Positions 1 through 8,436 of a stretch of DNA of 11,500 nucleotides are shown piece by piece. The translations under genes were made by a program, and so were the position numbers. A model generated the notes under the pieces. That model did not search any database. It was not told the origin of the DNA and was given only the letters and a program-made list of their open reading frames with translations. Position 1 is the stretch's first letter, and each line of letters opens with the position of its first letter. The DNA is from Faecalibacterium sp. UBA1771 (GTDB lineage: Bacteria > Bacillota > Clostridia > Oscillospirales > Ruminococcaceae): contig DCGT01000017.1 of assembly GCA_002315315.1 (NCBI GenBank), positions 31,035 through 42,534 of the forward strand, read 5' to 3'.

Positions 1-58
1 TAGTAATCTCGGTTCTTGAAATAATTCTCCAGGATTATTTCAAGAACCGAGATTACTA
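1..58. repeat. Perfect 25-bp inverted repeat at window edge
   Basis: Bases 1-25 are the exact reverse complement of bases 34-58, with an 8-nt centre (tctccagg). There is no T-run after it, so it is not a normal terminator. The frame of the downstream gene is open across the whole repeat, and translation of the right arm (DYFKNRDYY) runs smoothly into the protein. The right arm therefore looks like native coding sequence and the left arm like a copied-back strand. A contig-end fold-back or amplification chimera is the simplest explanation. A natural palindrome continuing to the left cannot be excluded. Confidence 0.85.
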
Positions 59-3000
59 TTCAACACCGCAGAGTGCCGCCTACCGCTGTGAAATGATTAA
101 GTCGTATGTCGCGGGCGTATCCAATATGGATATTAAGAAAAGGTATTTTGAAAGAGATGACTACGTCACCCTCACAATGGAGGAAGCAATCAAGGATATC
201 ATTAAGGAAAAGTACGGTCTTGAGGAATTATCTGCCGATACGATAAACGCAATGGCGATGAACGGCTGCTTTGCATTGCCCGACGGTAACTGTATAGCCG
301 CTCATGTTAATCCGCTCGAAACGCTCGCGGCTATTACGGAGGTCTTTGCCGACCCCAAGATGAGCGGAAAGCTGATTCTTATGGACGGAACCTTCAACGG
401 TCATGTCGGTACGGGAGAGCGTCTCGGCGTTATCACCGACAAGGTCGGAAAGGCCGTCTTTAGCGAAAATGAGCCGACAAGGAGCAACGATTACAGCAAG
501 CCTTGTCCGAACAACCTCGAGGCGCCCGAGCCGAGCGACCGGCTTGTAAGCTTCGTCAACTCGCTTGCCGAGCAGCTCGAGGCGGCGGGAATTAACCTCA
601 GCAATATGGCGGACCTGCTCCGTGTCAAGATGTTTGAATATAATAACAACGTCTGCACCGAGCGTCTCGGACTTGTGCCCTATACATTTGAGTATAACGG
701 TAAATCAATGTCGTTTACCGATACTCTGAATTCTACAAACACGGGTCTGCAGGGTGAGATGGACGCGGCAAAGGGCTTTGAAATTGCCAATGCACTCAAA
801 ATGAACAAGGACCGGCTCTCACAGCTAAGACCCGAGATACTGCACACGCTTTACCGGCTTATGGCGGCGGCGGACAAAGCCGAGCTGACCGTTTTGAAGC
901 ACGGATACGATTATTCCAATCTCAACCCCATAAAGCTCGACAGGGACGGAAGGGTCGAGATACTGCCCAACGAGAAGGAGCTGGAGGGTGTTCCGCACCG
1001 TCAGGGCGTCAATTACAGCCGCGGTAAAAACTACGCGCAGGAGCTGGGACAGTATTACACGACAGCTCAGTTCGCCAAAGAGGCCGAGAACGGCAAAAAC
1101 CCCGAGTACGTCGAACAGCTCAATAAATATACCGAAAACGCGGGCGTCGATTTTATCATACACAGTTCCGAATCCGCCGGTATTGACAGTATGCTTGATG
1201 AGGCGGCAAAAAATGCGTATGCATCGGGGAAAGGCCCGTTCAATTTTATTGAAGATGTAAAGACGGCTATCCCCGCCTACAACGCCAATCCCGCGTCACT
1301 CTTTAAGAGAAAGCTCTCCGCCGCGGGTATGAACACACTCAAGCTGCCCGAGGTGAAAAAACGCGACATCGCCAACCGCGAGCTGCTGCAGAAGAACGCG
1401 TTTACCGCTCTTGCCGAATCGAAAATCAACCGCTATCTCAGACGCAACGGACCGCGCGCCGCACTCTCGGAAGCCCTCACAAACGACGATCTCGAGGATC
1501 TGAGAACGCGCAATAATATCCCCGGCTTCGACGGAGAAAAGAGCCTGCCCTCACGCGACGCCGTCGAGAAGCTCATAAACAGCTCACGCACGCTGACCGA
1601 GTTCCTTTTCAACACCGGCGACGATATATACACAGCGGACGCGAAGGAAAACATCGAGCGTGCCATACTCTTCCTCGGCTCCAATCTTAACCCCGACAGC
1701 GAGAGCTATGCGCAGGATTTGAAGCGTCAGCAGGCGGATATTCTGAACAGCCGTCTCCAAACGCTGATTGAAACGGAGGTACAGGAGCTGTTCGCCGATT
1801 ATACCGACAATGATTTGGTCACGAACTATGCGCGCCTGAGTCACATCGGCTCGATTTTCAGCGTTGTCAATGTAATCGTCGACAACCCGATGTTCAACGA
1901 CAATGAGTTCATCAATCGCGATCTGATCAGCCGTTTTAACGACATAGCCGGCGATGCCAACGTCGCGGCGTTTATGCTTGCCAACCGTATGTCGCTCATC
2001 GCCAACCCGATTTACTCGAAATTCGATATCAGCGCATTAGACAACCCCGCCAACATCGACAAGCTTTCCGCGCTGAACGGCGCACTTTCGGGAGATCCGG
2101 ACGCACGCTATGAGCATTATCTCGTCTCGGCGGGATGCGGCTATACAAGCAGTCTCGCAGAATATTTCGTCTCAAGGGTCAAGTTCAACGCCGCCCGCGA
2201 GATGAATATGAATATGAAAAATCTTATGGTCGTCGACTCCGCCGGCAGGCAGATTACCGACCCGGAGGTGTTCGTTGCCTTAAAGAAGGGCAGTCCCTTC
2301 TTCGTATTCAACCGCTTTAATCCCGAAATCGTACAGGCTTACCGACTGAACAAAAACGGCGAAACCGTGGCTGTCGATATGGCGACACTGCCCAAGGTCA
2401 AGGTAAACGGCGAGAAAAAGGCGTTTGCCGACGTACTCAAGGGCAAGCTGAAAGAAATTGCCGACACCAACCGCATGAGCGGCGACGTGGTGGAGAAAAT
2501 GAAACAAAATTCCGCAACGGGAACCCGTTTGCTGTCGGATGTCAAGAATTTGGTATCAAATAACAACACAAAGAAGATTGACGAGCTTTATCGGAGCTTT
2601 ACCGAGCATTACCGCAACGGAAATACGCAGTACAGCTACGAGGGCTTGCGCCGTGTTTTGAGAGTGCCGGATAATACACCGCGACTCAGCAGTGAGGAGA
2701 TAAGCAAGCGCCGCAATCTGACGGCAAGAGCAGCGCAGGCGCAGGTGCAGTTTATAAGGAACGTTATCGCCTCACAGCCCGATGAAGCCGAAAGAATTAA
2801 ATTCGCCGACAAGCTCAAAAGCATTGATAAACAGATAAATGTTACCTCGATGTACGAATTCTTTACCGATAATTCGGGTGAGCAGTCCAAGGAGAAGAAC
2901 AAAAAATTCTATATGGATTTTGCCGATGCGGCGCCCGACAAGCTCCGTGAACTCATCACCAAAAGTCTGACAGAAAAAATCGAGCTGGTCAATAAATTTA

Positions 3001-4184
3001 AGGATATGAGCTTCAGTGACGAGGATGTAGTGGAAAAATACGCAGAGCTGCGCGGTTCTGTCTACGACTTCGCGCTGCAATACGATAAGCTGGACGGGAT
3101 TTTCAAATATCTCGAGAATAACGGAGCGCCTATCGACCCCGAGCTTAAAAAGAAGGCGGATATGGCTCAGCTTCGTGCGTACTCGATTAACGACACTGCG
3201 CTCTTCCGAATCAACAGCATTACCAACCTGTATTACGCCTACGGGCTCGAGGATATAGCGGCAGACGGAAATATCGAGGAAGCAGTGGATAATGCGGGTG
3301 ACGAGGAGCTGAAGAGCTACTGCAACAATGCCCGTAATTATGAGGAGCAGAGAAGCCGTAACCTGAGCAGTCTTATCTCGTTGAATGGTCTGGGCGGGGA
3401 AAAGCTCACCGCGCTGTTCGATACCGACGGCAATAAGATAGGCATTTACGATTATGAAAAAATTATGGAAATGGCAAAGGAGGGTAAAAAACTGATTGCC
3501 TTCGGCGGTATCAAAACCGCGCCGATGGCAGTGAGCTTCGACCTGTCCTCCGTTCCCGCCAAGGCGAATATCGGCAATGCAAGTGAGGCGGTGGGAAATT
3601 ATAACGATTATATCCTGATTTGCCACGCCGGTATGTCTGACGCAATTAACGCCGACACGACACTTTCCGAGCCGATGAAGGAGCTGGAGCAGCGCCGCGC
3701 CGACATTTCGGCACGCCTCGCCCTTATCTGCAATCAGCACGACCCTGATAACGGCAGGAATTATACTAACGGAATTGCCGAAGAGGTCTACGGTCTTGTC
3801 GCCATCGAGCTTATTCATCAAATGGTAAGCAAGGCGAACGATAACATACAGCGTGACTTCGTGAGCCGCGAGAACTTTGAGGAAACCTGCAGCCACATCC
3901 GAGATAATGACGATTTCAAGGAAGCGGTCAAGAATACCATTAAGAATAAAGTGGGCAAGCTCGGCAATATCAATCCGATGGCAATCGGTGAAGAGCTGCG
4001 CACAGTGGTAATTGACGCGGTAAAGGAAAAGACAAATCCCACCAATGTAAAGCAAAACCAAAACGAGCAGAAGCTCAAAAACGAGAAGAAAAACGAGCGC
4101 GAAAAGAGCAACAGCAGCGCCAAGAACAATGAAATCCCGGAAAAAGGAAAAGGGACGAACACAAAAATACTTGCCCCGCAATAA
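3..4184 (+). CDS. Very large uncharacterised protein, 5'-partial
   Basis: Not recognised. The frame has no stop from base 3 to the TAA at 4182-4184. The first ATG is at 93 (1363 codons), but it lacks a ribosome binding site (upstream is ccgctgtgaa). The 20 or so codons before it, from about base 34, also read as ordinary protein (NRDYYSTPQSAAYRCE), so the true start most likely lies outside the window. Numbering from Met-93, the body is mostly alpha-helical in appearance, polar and Asn/Asp/Ala-rich. It has no signal peptide or transmembrane stretch in view and no catalytic motif I can name. Three short stretches share a pattern of hydrophobic-Asp-x(1-2)-Gly, a helix and a hydrophobic strand: near residues 60-100 (LPDGN..KLILMDG), 711-745 (VVDSAGRQI..PFFVF) and 1107-1140 (LFDTDGNKI..KLIAF). 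The last ~50 residues (from about 1314) are a Lys/Asn/Glu-rich, probably disordered tail. An intrinsic terminator follows 108 nt after the stop. A structural, secreted-effector or mobile-element role is possible, but nothing in the sequence decides. Confidence 0.8.
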   Translation, partial: VISVLEIILQDYFKNRDYYSTPQSAAYRCEMIKSYVAGVSNMDIKKRYFERDDYVTLTMEEAIKDIIKEKYGLEELSADTINAMAMNGCFALPDGNCIAAHVNPLETLAAITEVFADPKMSGKLILMDGTFNGHVGTGERLGVITDKVGKAVFSENEPTRSNDYSKPCPNNLEAPEPSDRLVSFVNSLAEQLEAAGINLSNMADLLRVKMFEYNNNVCTERLGLVPYTFEYNGKSMSFTDTLNSTNTGLQGEMDAAKGFEIANALKMNKDRLSQLRPEILHTLYRLMAAADKAELTVLKHGYDYSNLNPIKLDRDGRVEILPNEKELEGVPHRQGVNYSRGKNYAQELGQYYTTAQFAKEAENGKNPEYVEQLNKYTENAGVDFIIHSSESAGIDSMLDEAAKNAYASGKGPFNFIEDVKTAIPAYNANPASLFKRKLSAAGMNTLKLPEVKKRDIANRELLQKNAFTALAESKINRYLRRNGPRAALSEALTNDDLEDLRTRNNIPGFDGEKSLPSRDAVEKLINSSRTLTEFLFNTGDDIYTADAKENIERAILFLGSNLNPDSESYAQDLKRQQADILNSRLQTLIETEVQELFADYTDNDLVTNYARLSHIGSIFSVVNVIVDNPMFNDNEFINRDLISRFNDIAGDANVAAFMLANRMSLIANPIYSKFDISALDNPANIDKLSALNGALSGDPDARYEHYLVSAGCGYTSSLAEYFVSRVKFNAAREMNMNMKNLMVVDSAGRQITDPEVFVALKKGSPFFVFNRFNPEIVQAYRLNKNGETVAVDMATLPKVKVNGEKKAFADVLKGKLKEIADTNRMSGDVVEKMKQNSATGTRLLSDVKNLVSNNNTKKIDELYRSFTEHYRNGNTQYSYEGLRRVLRVPDNTPRLSSEEISKRRNLTARAAQAQVQFIRNVIASQPDEAERIKFADKLKSIDKQINVTSMYEFFTDNSGEQSKEKNKKFYMDFADAAPDKLRELITKSLTEKIELVNKFKDMSFSDEDVVEKYAELRGSVYDFALQYDKLDGIFKYLENNGAPIDPELKKKADMAQLRAYSINDTALFRINSITNLYYAYGLEDIAADGNIEEAVDNAGDEELKSYCNNARNYEEQRSRNLSSLISLNGLGGEKLTALFDTDGNKIGIYDYEKIMEMAKEGKKLIAFGGIKTAPMAVSFDLSSVPAKANIGNASEAVGNYNDYILICHAGMSDAINADTTLSEPMKELEQRRADISARLALICNQHDPDNGRNYTNGIAEEVYGLVAIELIHQMVSKANDNIQRDFVSRENFEETCSHIRDNDDFKEAVKNTIKNKVGKLGNINPMAIGEELRTVVIDAVKEKTNPTNVKQNQNEQKLKNEKKNEREKSNSSAKNNEIPEKGKGTNTKILAPQ

Positions 4185-4291
4185 GCACCGAACGGCTCAT
4201 CGGGCAAGGGCGCCGGAGCAGCAGAGCAACCGACCCCGACGCAGACCGCCGAAAAGGACTGTGAAGTCCGAAGTATATCCTTAAAAAGCAG
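4185..4291. other. Spacer after the large gene; frame stays open past the stop
   Basis: About 100 bases between the TAA of the large gene and the terminator. Read in the same frame past the stop, the sequence is open for 48 codons, to the TAG at 4329-4331. Its first ~28 codons are Gly/Ser/Ala/Pro/Thr/Gln-rich (for example NGSSGKGAGAAEQPTPTQ), resembling more of a disordered protein tail. This may be the remnant of a longer C-terminus cut by a nonsense change, or chance. No ribosome binding site or separate start was seen. Confidence 0.3.
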
Positions 4292-4329
4292 AAGCAGCAG
4301 ACTGATTTCTCGGTCTGCTGCTTGTTTTT
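4292..4329 (+). terminator. Strong intrinsic terminator between convergent genes
   Basis: The arm aagcagcagac (4292-4302) pairs perfectly with gtctgctgctt (4313-4323). A T-G wobble, G-C and A-T extend the stem inward to a 4-nt loop (4306-4309), giving about 14 bp. On the + strand it is followed by gttttt (4324-4329), the expected U-tract for the large gene ending at 4184. On the opposite strand the stem is followed by ctgcttttt (4283-4291), so it may also stop transcripts of the convergent surface-protein gene ending at 4395. No other convincing terminator for that gene was found. Confidence 0.85.
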
Positions 4330-4394
4330 AGGTTGGTGGCTTTTGAATCGGCTGTCAGCCTTTGCCGTGCGCTCGGGGAACTGCGCCGGCGGGT

Positions 4395-7300
4395 TTATTT
4401 TACCGATTTTTTCTTCTTGGTTACGACGGTTATAACGCCCATTGCGAGCAGAGTGCCGAAGATGACCGAGAAGCGCAGCACATAGGTGCCGATATTGTCG
4501 GTGTTCGGGGAGCGGAAGGTGTGGCTCTTCATCATAAAGCCGGTTGTCGCCGTGCCGCTTGTCGAAACGATGCTCACGGTGTGGTGACCCACGCCGAGTG
4601 ATGCGATAAAGTCCTTGCTGAAGGTGATGATGGTCGAGCCTTCGGTCACGGTGTAATATTTGCTGTCAACGATGCTGCCGTCGACCTCGACCCTCTGAAA
4701 TTCGCCGATAGGCGCACTGCTGCGGAACGCTACGCTGTCGGCGTCGACAAAGACCGTCTGCTCTGCGCCGCTGATAATGGCGGGCGAAGCGATGCTTACG
4801 GTTATTGACGCTTCGGCTATGCCCTTGTAATCGGCCGTACCCTCGACCTTGTAATAGACGGTATATTCGCCGATTGCCGACGCCTCGGGAATTTCGTCGC
4901 CGTATTCGCCGTCGTCGAGCTTGTACTGTATTGTACCGAAGGTCGACTGTCCCGCCTTGATAAGCTCCTGACTGCTGCCGGTGTAGACGGCGTTTGCGCT
5001 TGCGGGTGCGGCAGAGAGCTTGTTGTTTGCCTGGTCAATCGTTACGGTGAAGTGTGCCTCGGCAACGTCCTTGTGAGTTGCGTCGCCCACGACCATATAA
5101 TATACTTCATAATCCTTCGCGGCGGTGCCGGTCGGGATATCGTCGCCGTATTCGCCGCCCGAGAGCTTGTATTTAATTGTGCCGGTGTTGGATACGCCCG
5201 CGGAGATCAGCGCCTGAGCCTTGCCGGTGTAGACGAGCGTTGTCTTGGCGATGGGCGGGGTCACACTGCCGGCGACCTTGCCGACAACGGTATAGGTTGA
5301 GAATTTATTGGTTTCAAACGACAGCTCGCCGGTGGCGGAATTGTAGCTGACGGCTTCGAGCGTTTCCTTGATGCCGTTGTGGTTGCGAACGACGCTGTAG
5401 CTGTCGTCGGTGTAAACGTCCTTATCGAGCGTCATGGAAACGGTCACGGGGTCGGCAAATTCGGAAATTTCGGTTGTCCAGCTTCCGTTCTCGCCGCCCT
5501 TGCTGACCACGTTTTCGAGCGTCAGCTCAAAGCTGTCGAGCGCCTTGTTTACACTGCTGTCGGTTGCGGTGTCCTTGACGGTAAGAGCGATGTTTCCGCT
5601 GCTCGCCGCGTTGGAGCCGCCGGTTATCGCCACATCGGAAACGGCGGCGGAGCTGTTGCTTACGGTGTCGTCGCAGGAGGTGAACAGCACGGTGAAGTGG
5701 ACATTCAGACCGTTTTCAACCTCGTAGGAGAAGGTGCTGACCGCTGTCTGCGGGTCGAAATCGCTCAAAAGGCTTTCCGTTTCGTTAGTCCTGACGTCGC
5801 TGACCTGATAGCCGTAGTCGGGCACGAAGCGGTAATCAAACACGAATTTTGCTTCGCTTGATTTCTTAATCATAATGTCGCCCGAGCCGTAGGCGAAGCC
5901 GCACTGAACATAGGGGTCAAGCTGCGGGTCATAGTTATCTGTATCGTTGACGTCGGTGGTGCCGGTGGGCATACCCGAGATGGAGAAAACGTGAATGTCG
6001 TCAACCTCGGACGCTATGTTGGTATAGGTAGTGTTATCACCGATATGAATGCGGTCGATAAGCACCTGACCGTGCTCGGTCCTGAGGTTGGCGCTGTCGC
6101 CGAAGCTGATGGTGAACCAATCCGGCTCGACGGGTGCATCCCAGAGAATCTCGACGCTGACGGGCTCATCGGCGGAGCGCTCAACCGTGATGCCGTAATA
6201 TCCGTCGGCATAGCTGACGGGGCACTGCTCGTCGTTGGCATCGTAGACAAGCGTTTCGTTTTTGTCGTCCTGCTCGGTCGCGCCGTAGACGGTCACGTTA
6301 AAGCCGTAGAAGGGACCGGGATTCGACTCCCGAACGCAGGGCTTGACCTTTACCGTCAGATTATCCGCGTCGGAAATGGCATTGTCGGCTTTGCCGTTCT
6401 CGGCGGCGGTAAGCTCGCCGTTTCCTGCCTTATACTGTACGTCCTCGGGAGTTTCCGCGCCCTGCTGAGCCTGCCAGCTTATAAGGAAGTTGCCGTTATC
6501 GGGCTTCTGCGGAGGCTGAGGACCGCTGTTTTTCAGTCTGACTTCAAAATCAATTCCCGAATCGGCGGGAAGTCCGCCCTCACCGAAATCGTTGATATGC
6601 GTCACGCCGTCGGTGAGATTGAGGACCTTGGAGAAGCCGCCCGAAGCTCCGATTGCGACCTCCATGGCTTCGGCGTTGAAATTGCCGTCGACGGTGAAGG
6701 AAACACTCTGCTCGTTGCCTGCGGGAACGCTGACGCCGTATCTGTGTATACCCTCGTCATAGACGACCGATGCTCCCGCTACCGTTACGGTAACCGAAAC
6801 GGGCGTCTCGGTGCCGACCGAGAAGGTAACGGCATTTCCGCTGACGGTCACGCCGTCGGGGAAGTAGACGGGGATATCATTCCCGCCGCCTGCGCCGGTG
6901 AAGTCGATATTGATGTTGACAAATCTGCCGCCGTTGCCGTTGTCATATTTTGCCTGCGAAAGGTCTATTGTAAATACGTTATCAGAAAAACGGGCGTCGT
7001 TGTCAAGGTCGACCTCGCCCTCCTGATTTTGGTCGGTACGGTCCTGCTCAACGCGGATTTTCTCCACGCTGTCCTGCGCGGTGGCGGGGGAGAGGGTCAC
7101 GGGCAGACTGTCAACGTTGGCGGCAACGCGCACCTTGAGGTTGTTGCCGTTCGTTATCTTGTCAAGTGCGCCATCGACGGTGACCGTGCCGCTGCCGTTC
7201 CAGTGAAGCTCGACAAGGCGGGGCAGTGAATCGGTCGTATTGAAACGGTCGAAATCATAGCTGCCCTGCGACCACCAGACGCGAATGACAAAGCCGTTGT

Positions 7301-8408
7301 CCTTTGTCGGGGTATAGGAATAAACACCCGTATTTGCGGTGAGCTTCGTGACGGTGTTCGGAGTCTGACCGTCGCCGTCATAAACCTCGACCTCGACAAC
7401 GGGCACGTTCTCGCCGTTGTCGGAAGGCGGTGTAAGCTTAAATTCTATCGGAGAATAGACCGAATCGACGTCGTCGAACGTCTCGGGCTGAGTATAGTTA
7501 TCGTTATCCCATCTTGAATAGTAATGCTTGGGGCTCTCCGCCTTGTTCTCGATTATCTCGGCGCCGTTGCTCCAATCGTATTCAAACAGGAACTCGTTGT
7601 TCTGCACCGCGTTGGGGTCGCCGCTTCCGTTGAAATCAAAGCGCAAAAGGACGAAGCCGCCGTCGGCATCGGCAAAGGGTGAATATGTCAGGGTATTGGT
7701 GGCGGCGGTATAGGCGCTGCTTTGACTGTTCAGCGCGTTGTAGCCGTCATCGCCGTCCGCCTCCTGCTCAATCCAAACCGATTGCAGGGAATCACCCTCA
7801 CCGGTCGGAGTGACGGTAAAGACGATATTCGTCGGTACATCCTCCCAGCCGAGCTTGGTGCGGCTGCCGCAGGTAACCTGATTGGAGGCGACAGTCGAGC
7901 TGACCGAAACCGAGCCGTTGCCGTTCCACTCGAACTCCGCCATATATTTTGCGCCGAAGCTGTCATATTCGTAAGCCGCCTGTGTCCAATAGACATAGAG
8001 CATAAAGCCGCCGGCATTAGCCGGGGTGTATTCGAGGGTATATGGGGACTGTGTGCCGGTGACCGACGAGGTCATATCGACTCTGTCGCCCTCGGGCTGA
8101 CCCTGCGCGTTGAGCGGCTGACGCTCGACCTTATACGGCGCACCCGCACTTGATGAGGGCGTGGTGAGCATAAACTGCATCAGATTGCCCGAGGTGAAGG
8201 AATAAGCCGTTTGCGCGGTCATATTGCCCCAATCGACGCTGTTAAGCATCGTCGGACCTCCCTGACCCGCCAGCTCGACCGCGGCGTTGTCGGCGCCGTC
8301 GTACTGTACGAAAAATTTGCCGTCGAAATCACTCGCCGCCAAAACCGTTGCGGGCAGAGCGGTCACGCACATTGCGACAGCTAAAATCAAGCAGATTAGT
8401 TTCTTCAT
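4395..8408 (-). CDS. Secreted modular surface protein with C-terminal membrane anchor
   Basis: A 1337-aa protein. I chose the ATG at 8408, not the in-frame ATG at 8585, because it begins a textbook signal peptide (MKKLICLILAVAMCVTALPA, cleavage near Ala24/Ala25) and follows AAAGGA by 7 nt. Modules seen: residues ~55-165 and ~310-410 are homologous to each other (YWTQAAYEYDSF vs WWSQGSYDFDRF, then W-N-G-[NS]-G). Each is followed by a second related segment ending in [DN]-F-[NT]-G, giving an A-B-A'-B' duplication to about 505. A PQPPQKP linker lies near 630. A segment near 850-945 carries VPDYGYQV. The ~960-1045 stretch ends ELSFETNKFSTYTVV, as in many clostridial surface proteins. Two tandem repeats of ~82 aa span ~1050-1206 (VYTG..Q.LI.AG....GTI.YKL..GEYGD.IP). 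A module at ~1207-1299 resembles X2-like Ig domains (VDGS..DSKYYTVTEGST, then LGVGHHTVSIVS). The end is SPNTDN (1300-1305), a ~22-residue membrane helix and TKKKKSVK. That layout is sortase- or membrane-anchor-like, but the Gly of the usual xPxTG motif is replaced by Asp. No catalytic domain was identified; adhesion or glycan binding is inference. Confidence 0.9.
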   Translation of the reverse strand: MKKLICLILAVAMCVTALPATVLAASDFDGKFFVQYDGADNAAVELAGQGGPTMLNSVDWGNMTAQTAYSFTSGNLMQFMLTTPSSSAGAPYKVERQPLNAQGQPEGDRVDMTSSVTGTQSPYTLEYTPANAGGFMLYVYWTQAAYEYDSFGAKYMAEFEWNGNGSVSVSSTVASNQVTCGSRTKLGWEDVPTNIVFTVTPTGEGDSLQSVWIEQEADGDDGYNALNSQSSAYTAATNTLTYSPFADADGGFVLLRFDFNGSGDPNAVQNNEFLFEYDWSNGAEIIENKAESPKHYYSRWDNDNYTQPETFDDVDSVYSPIEFKLTPPSDNGENVPVVEVEVYDGDGQTPNTVTKLTANTGVYSYTPTKDNGFVIRVWWSQGSYDFDRFNTTDSLPRLVELHWNGSGTVTVDGALDKITNGNNLKVRVAANVDSLPVTLSPATAQDSVEKIRVEQDRTDQNQEGEVDLDNDARFSDNVFTIDLSQAKYDNGNGGRFVNINIDFTGAGGGNDIPVYFPDGVTVSGNAVTFSVGTETPVSVTVTVAGASVVYDEGIHRYGVSVPAGNEQSVSFTVDGNFNAEAMEVAIGASGGFSKVLNLTDGVTHINDFGEGGLPADSGIDFEVRLKNSGPQPPQKPDNGNFLISWQAQQGAETPEDVQYKAGNGELTAAENGKADNAISDADNLTVKVKPCVRESNPGPFYGFNVTVYGATEQDDKNETLVYDANDEQCPVSYADGYYGITVERSADEPVSVEILWDAPVEPDWFTISFGDSANLRTEHGQVLIDRIHIGDNTTYTNIASEVDDIHVFSISGMPTGTTDVNDTDNYDPQLDPYVQCGFAYGSGDIMIKKSSEAKFVFDYRFVPDYGYQVSDVRTNETESLLSDFDPQTAVSTFSYEVENGLNVHFTVLFTSCDDTVSNSSAAVSDVAITGGSNAASSGNIALTVKDTATDSSVNKALDSFELTLENVVSKGGENGSWTTEISEFADPVTVSMTLDKDVYTDDSYSVVRNHNGIKETLEAVSYNSATGELSFETNKFSTYTVVGKVAGSVTPPIAKTTLVYTGKAQALISAGVSNTGTIKYKLSGGEYGDDIPTGTAAKDYEVYYMVVGDATHKDVAEAHFTVTIDQANNKLSAAPASANAVYTGSSQELIKAGQSTFGTIQYKLDDGEYGDEIPEASAIGEYTVYYKVEGTADYKGIAEASITVSIASPAIISGAEQTVFVDADSVAFRSSAPIGEFQRVEVDGSIVDSKYYTVTEGSTIITFSKDFIASLGVGHHTVSIVSTSGTATTGFMMKSHTFRSPNTDNIGTYVLRFSVIFGTLLAMGVITVVTKKKKSVK
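4789..5255 (-). repeat. Two tandem ~82-aa surface-protein repeats
   Basis: Within the surface-protein gene, two consecutive modules share the pattern VYTG..Q.LI.AG....GTI.YKL..GEYGD.IP......Y.VYY.V.G...(H/Y)K..AEA..TV.I. The DNA keeps an exact 18-nt match, tcgtcgccgtattcgccg on the + strand, at 4894-4911 and 5140-5157. The offset is 246 nt, giving a period of 82 codons. This repeat style is common in large Firmicutes surface proteins, where it acts as a stalk or spacer. Confidence 0.8.
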
Positions 8409-8415
8409 CGGATTG

Positions 8416-8421
8416 TCCTTT
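8416..8421 (-). promoter_or_regulatory. Ribosome binding site of the surface-protein gene
   Basis: AAAGGA on the minus strand, 7 nt before the ATG at 8408. It decides the start: the upstream in-frame ATG at 8585 has no comparable site, and choosing it would put the signal peptide 59 residues inside the protein. Confidence 0.75.
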
Positions 8422-8436
8422 CGCATAAAAATATCT

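Noticed and set aside
2772..4181. 469-codon open frame on the minus strand opposite the large gene
   Set aside because: Lies wholly antisense to a well-supported gene. Its translation is a low-complexity hydrophobic mix caused by the codon bias of the true strand, with no ribosome binding site considered convincing.
4350..4360. Short hairpin GGCT-gtc-AGCC as terminator of the surface-protein gene
   Set aside because: Only four pairs and no T-run on the minus strand; the larger stem at 4292-4323 is a better terminator for both directions.
6316..6332. tRNA T-arm-like sequence (ccgggattcgactcccg)
   Set aside because: No acceptor, D or anticodon arms surround it, and it is in frame within the surface protein (RESNPGP).
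5991..7229. 412-codon open frame on the plus strand
   Set aside because: Antisense to the surface-protein gene, whose signal peptide, domain repeats and anchor prove the coding strand. The Val/Gly/Ala-rich translation is typical of a shadow frame.
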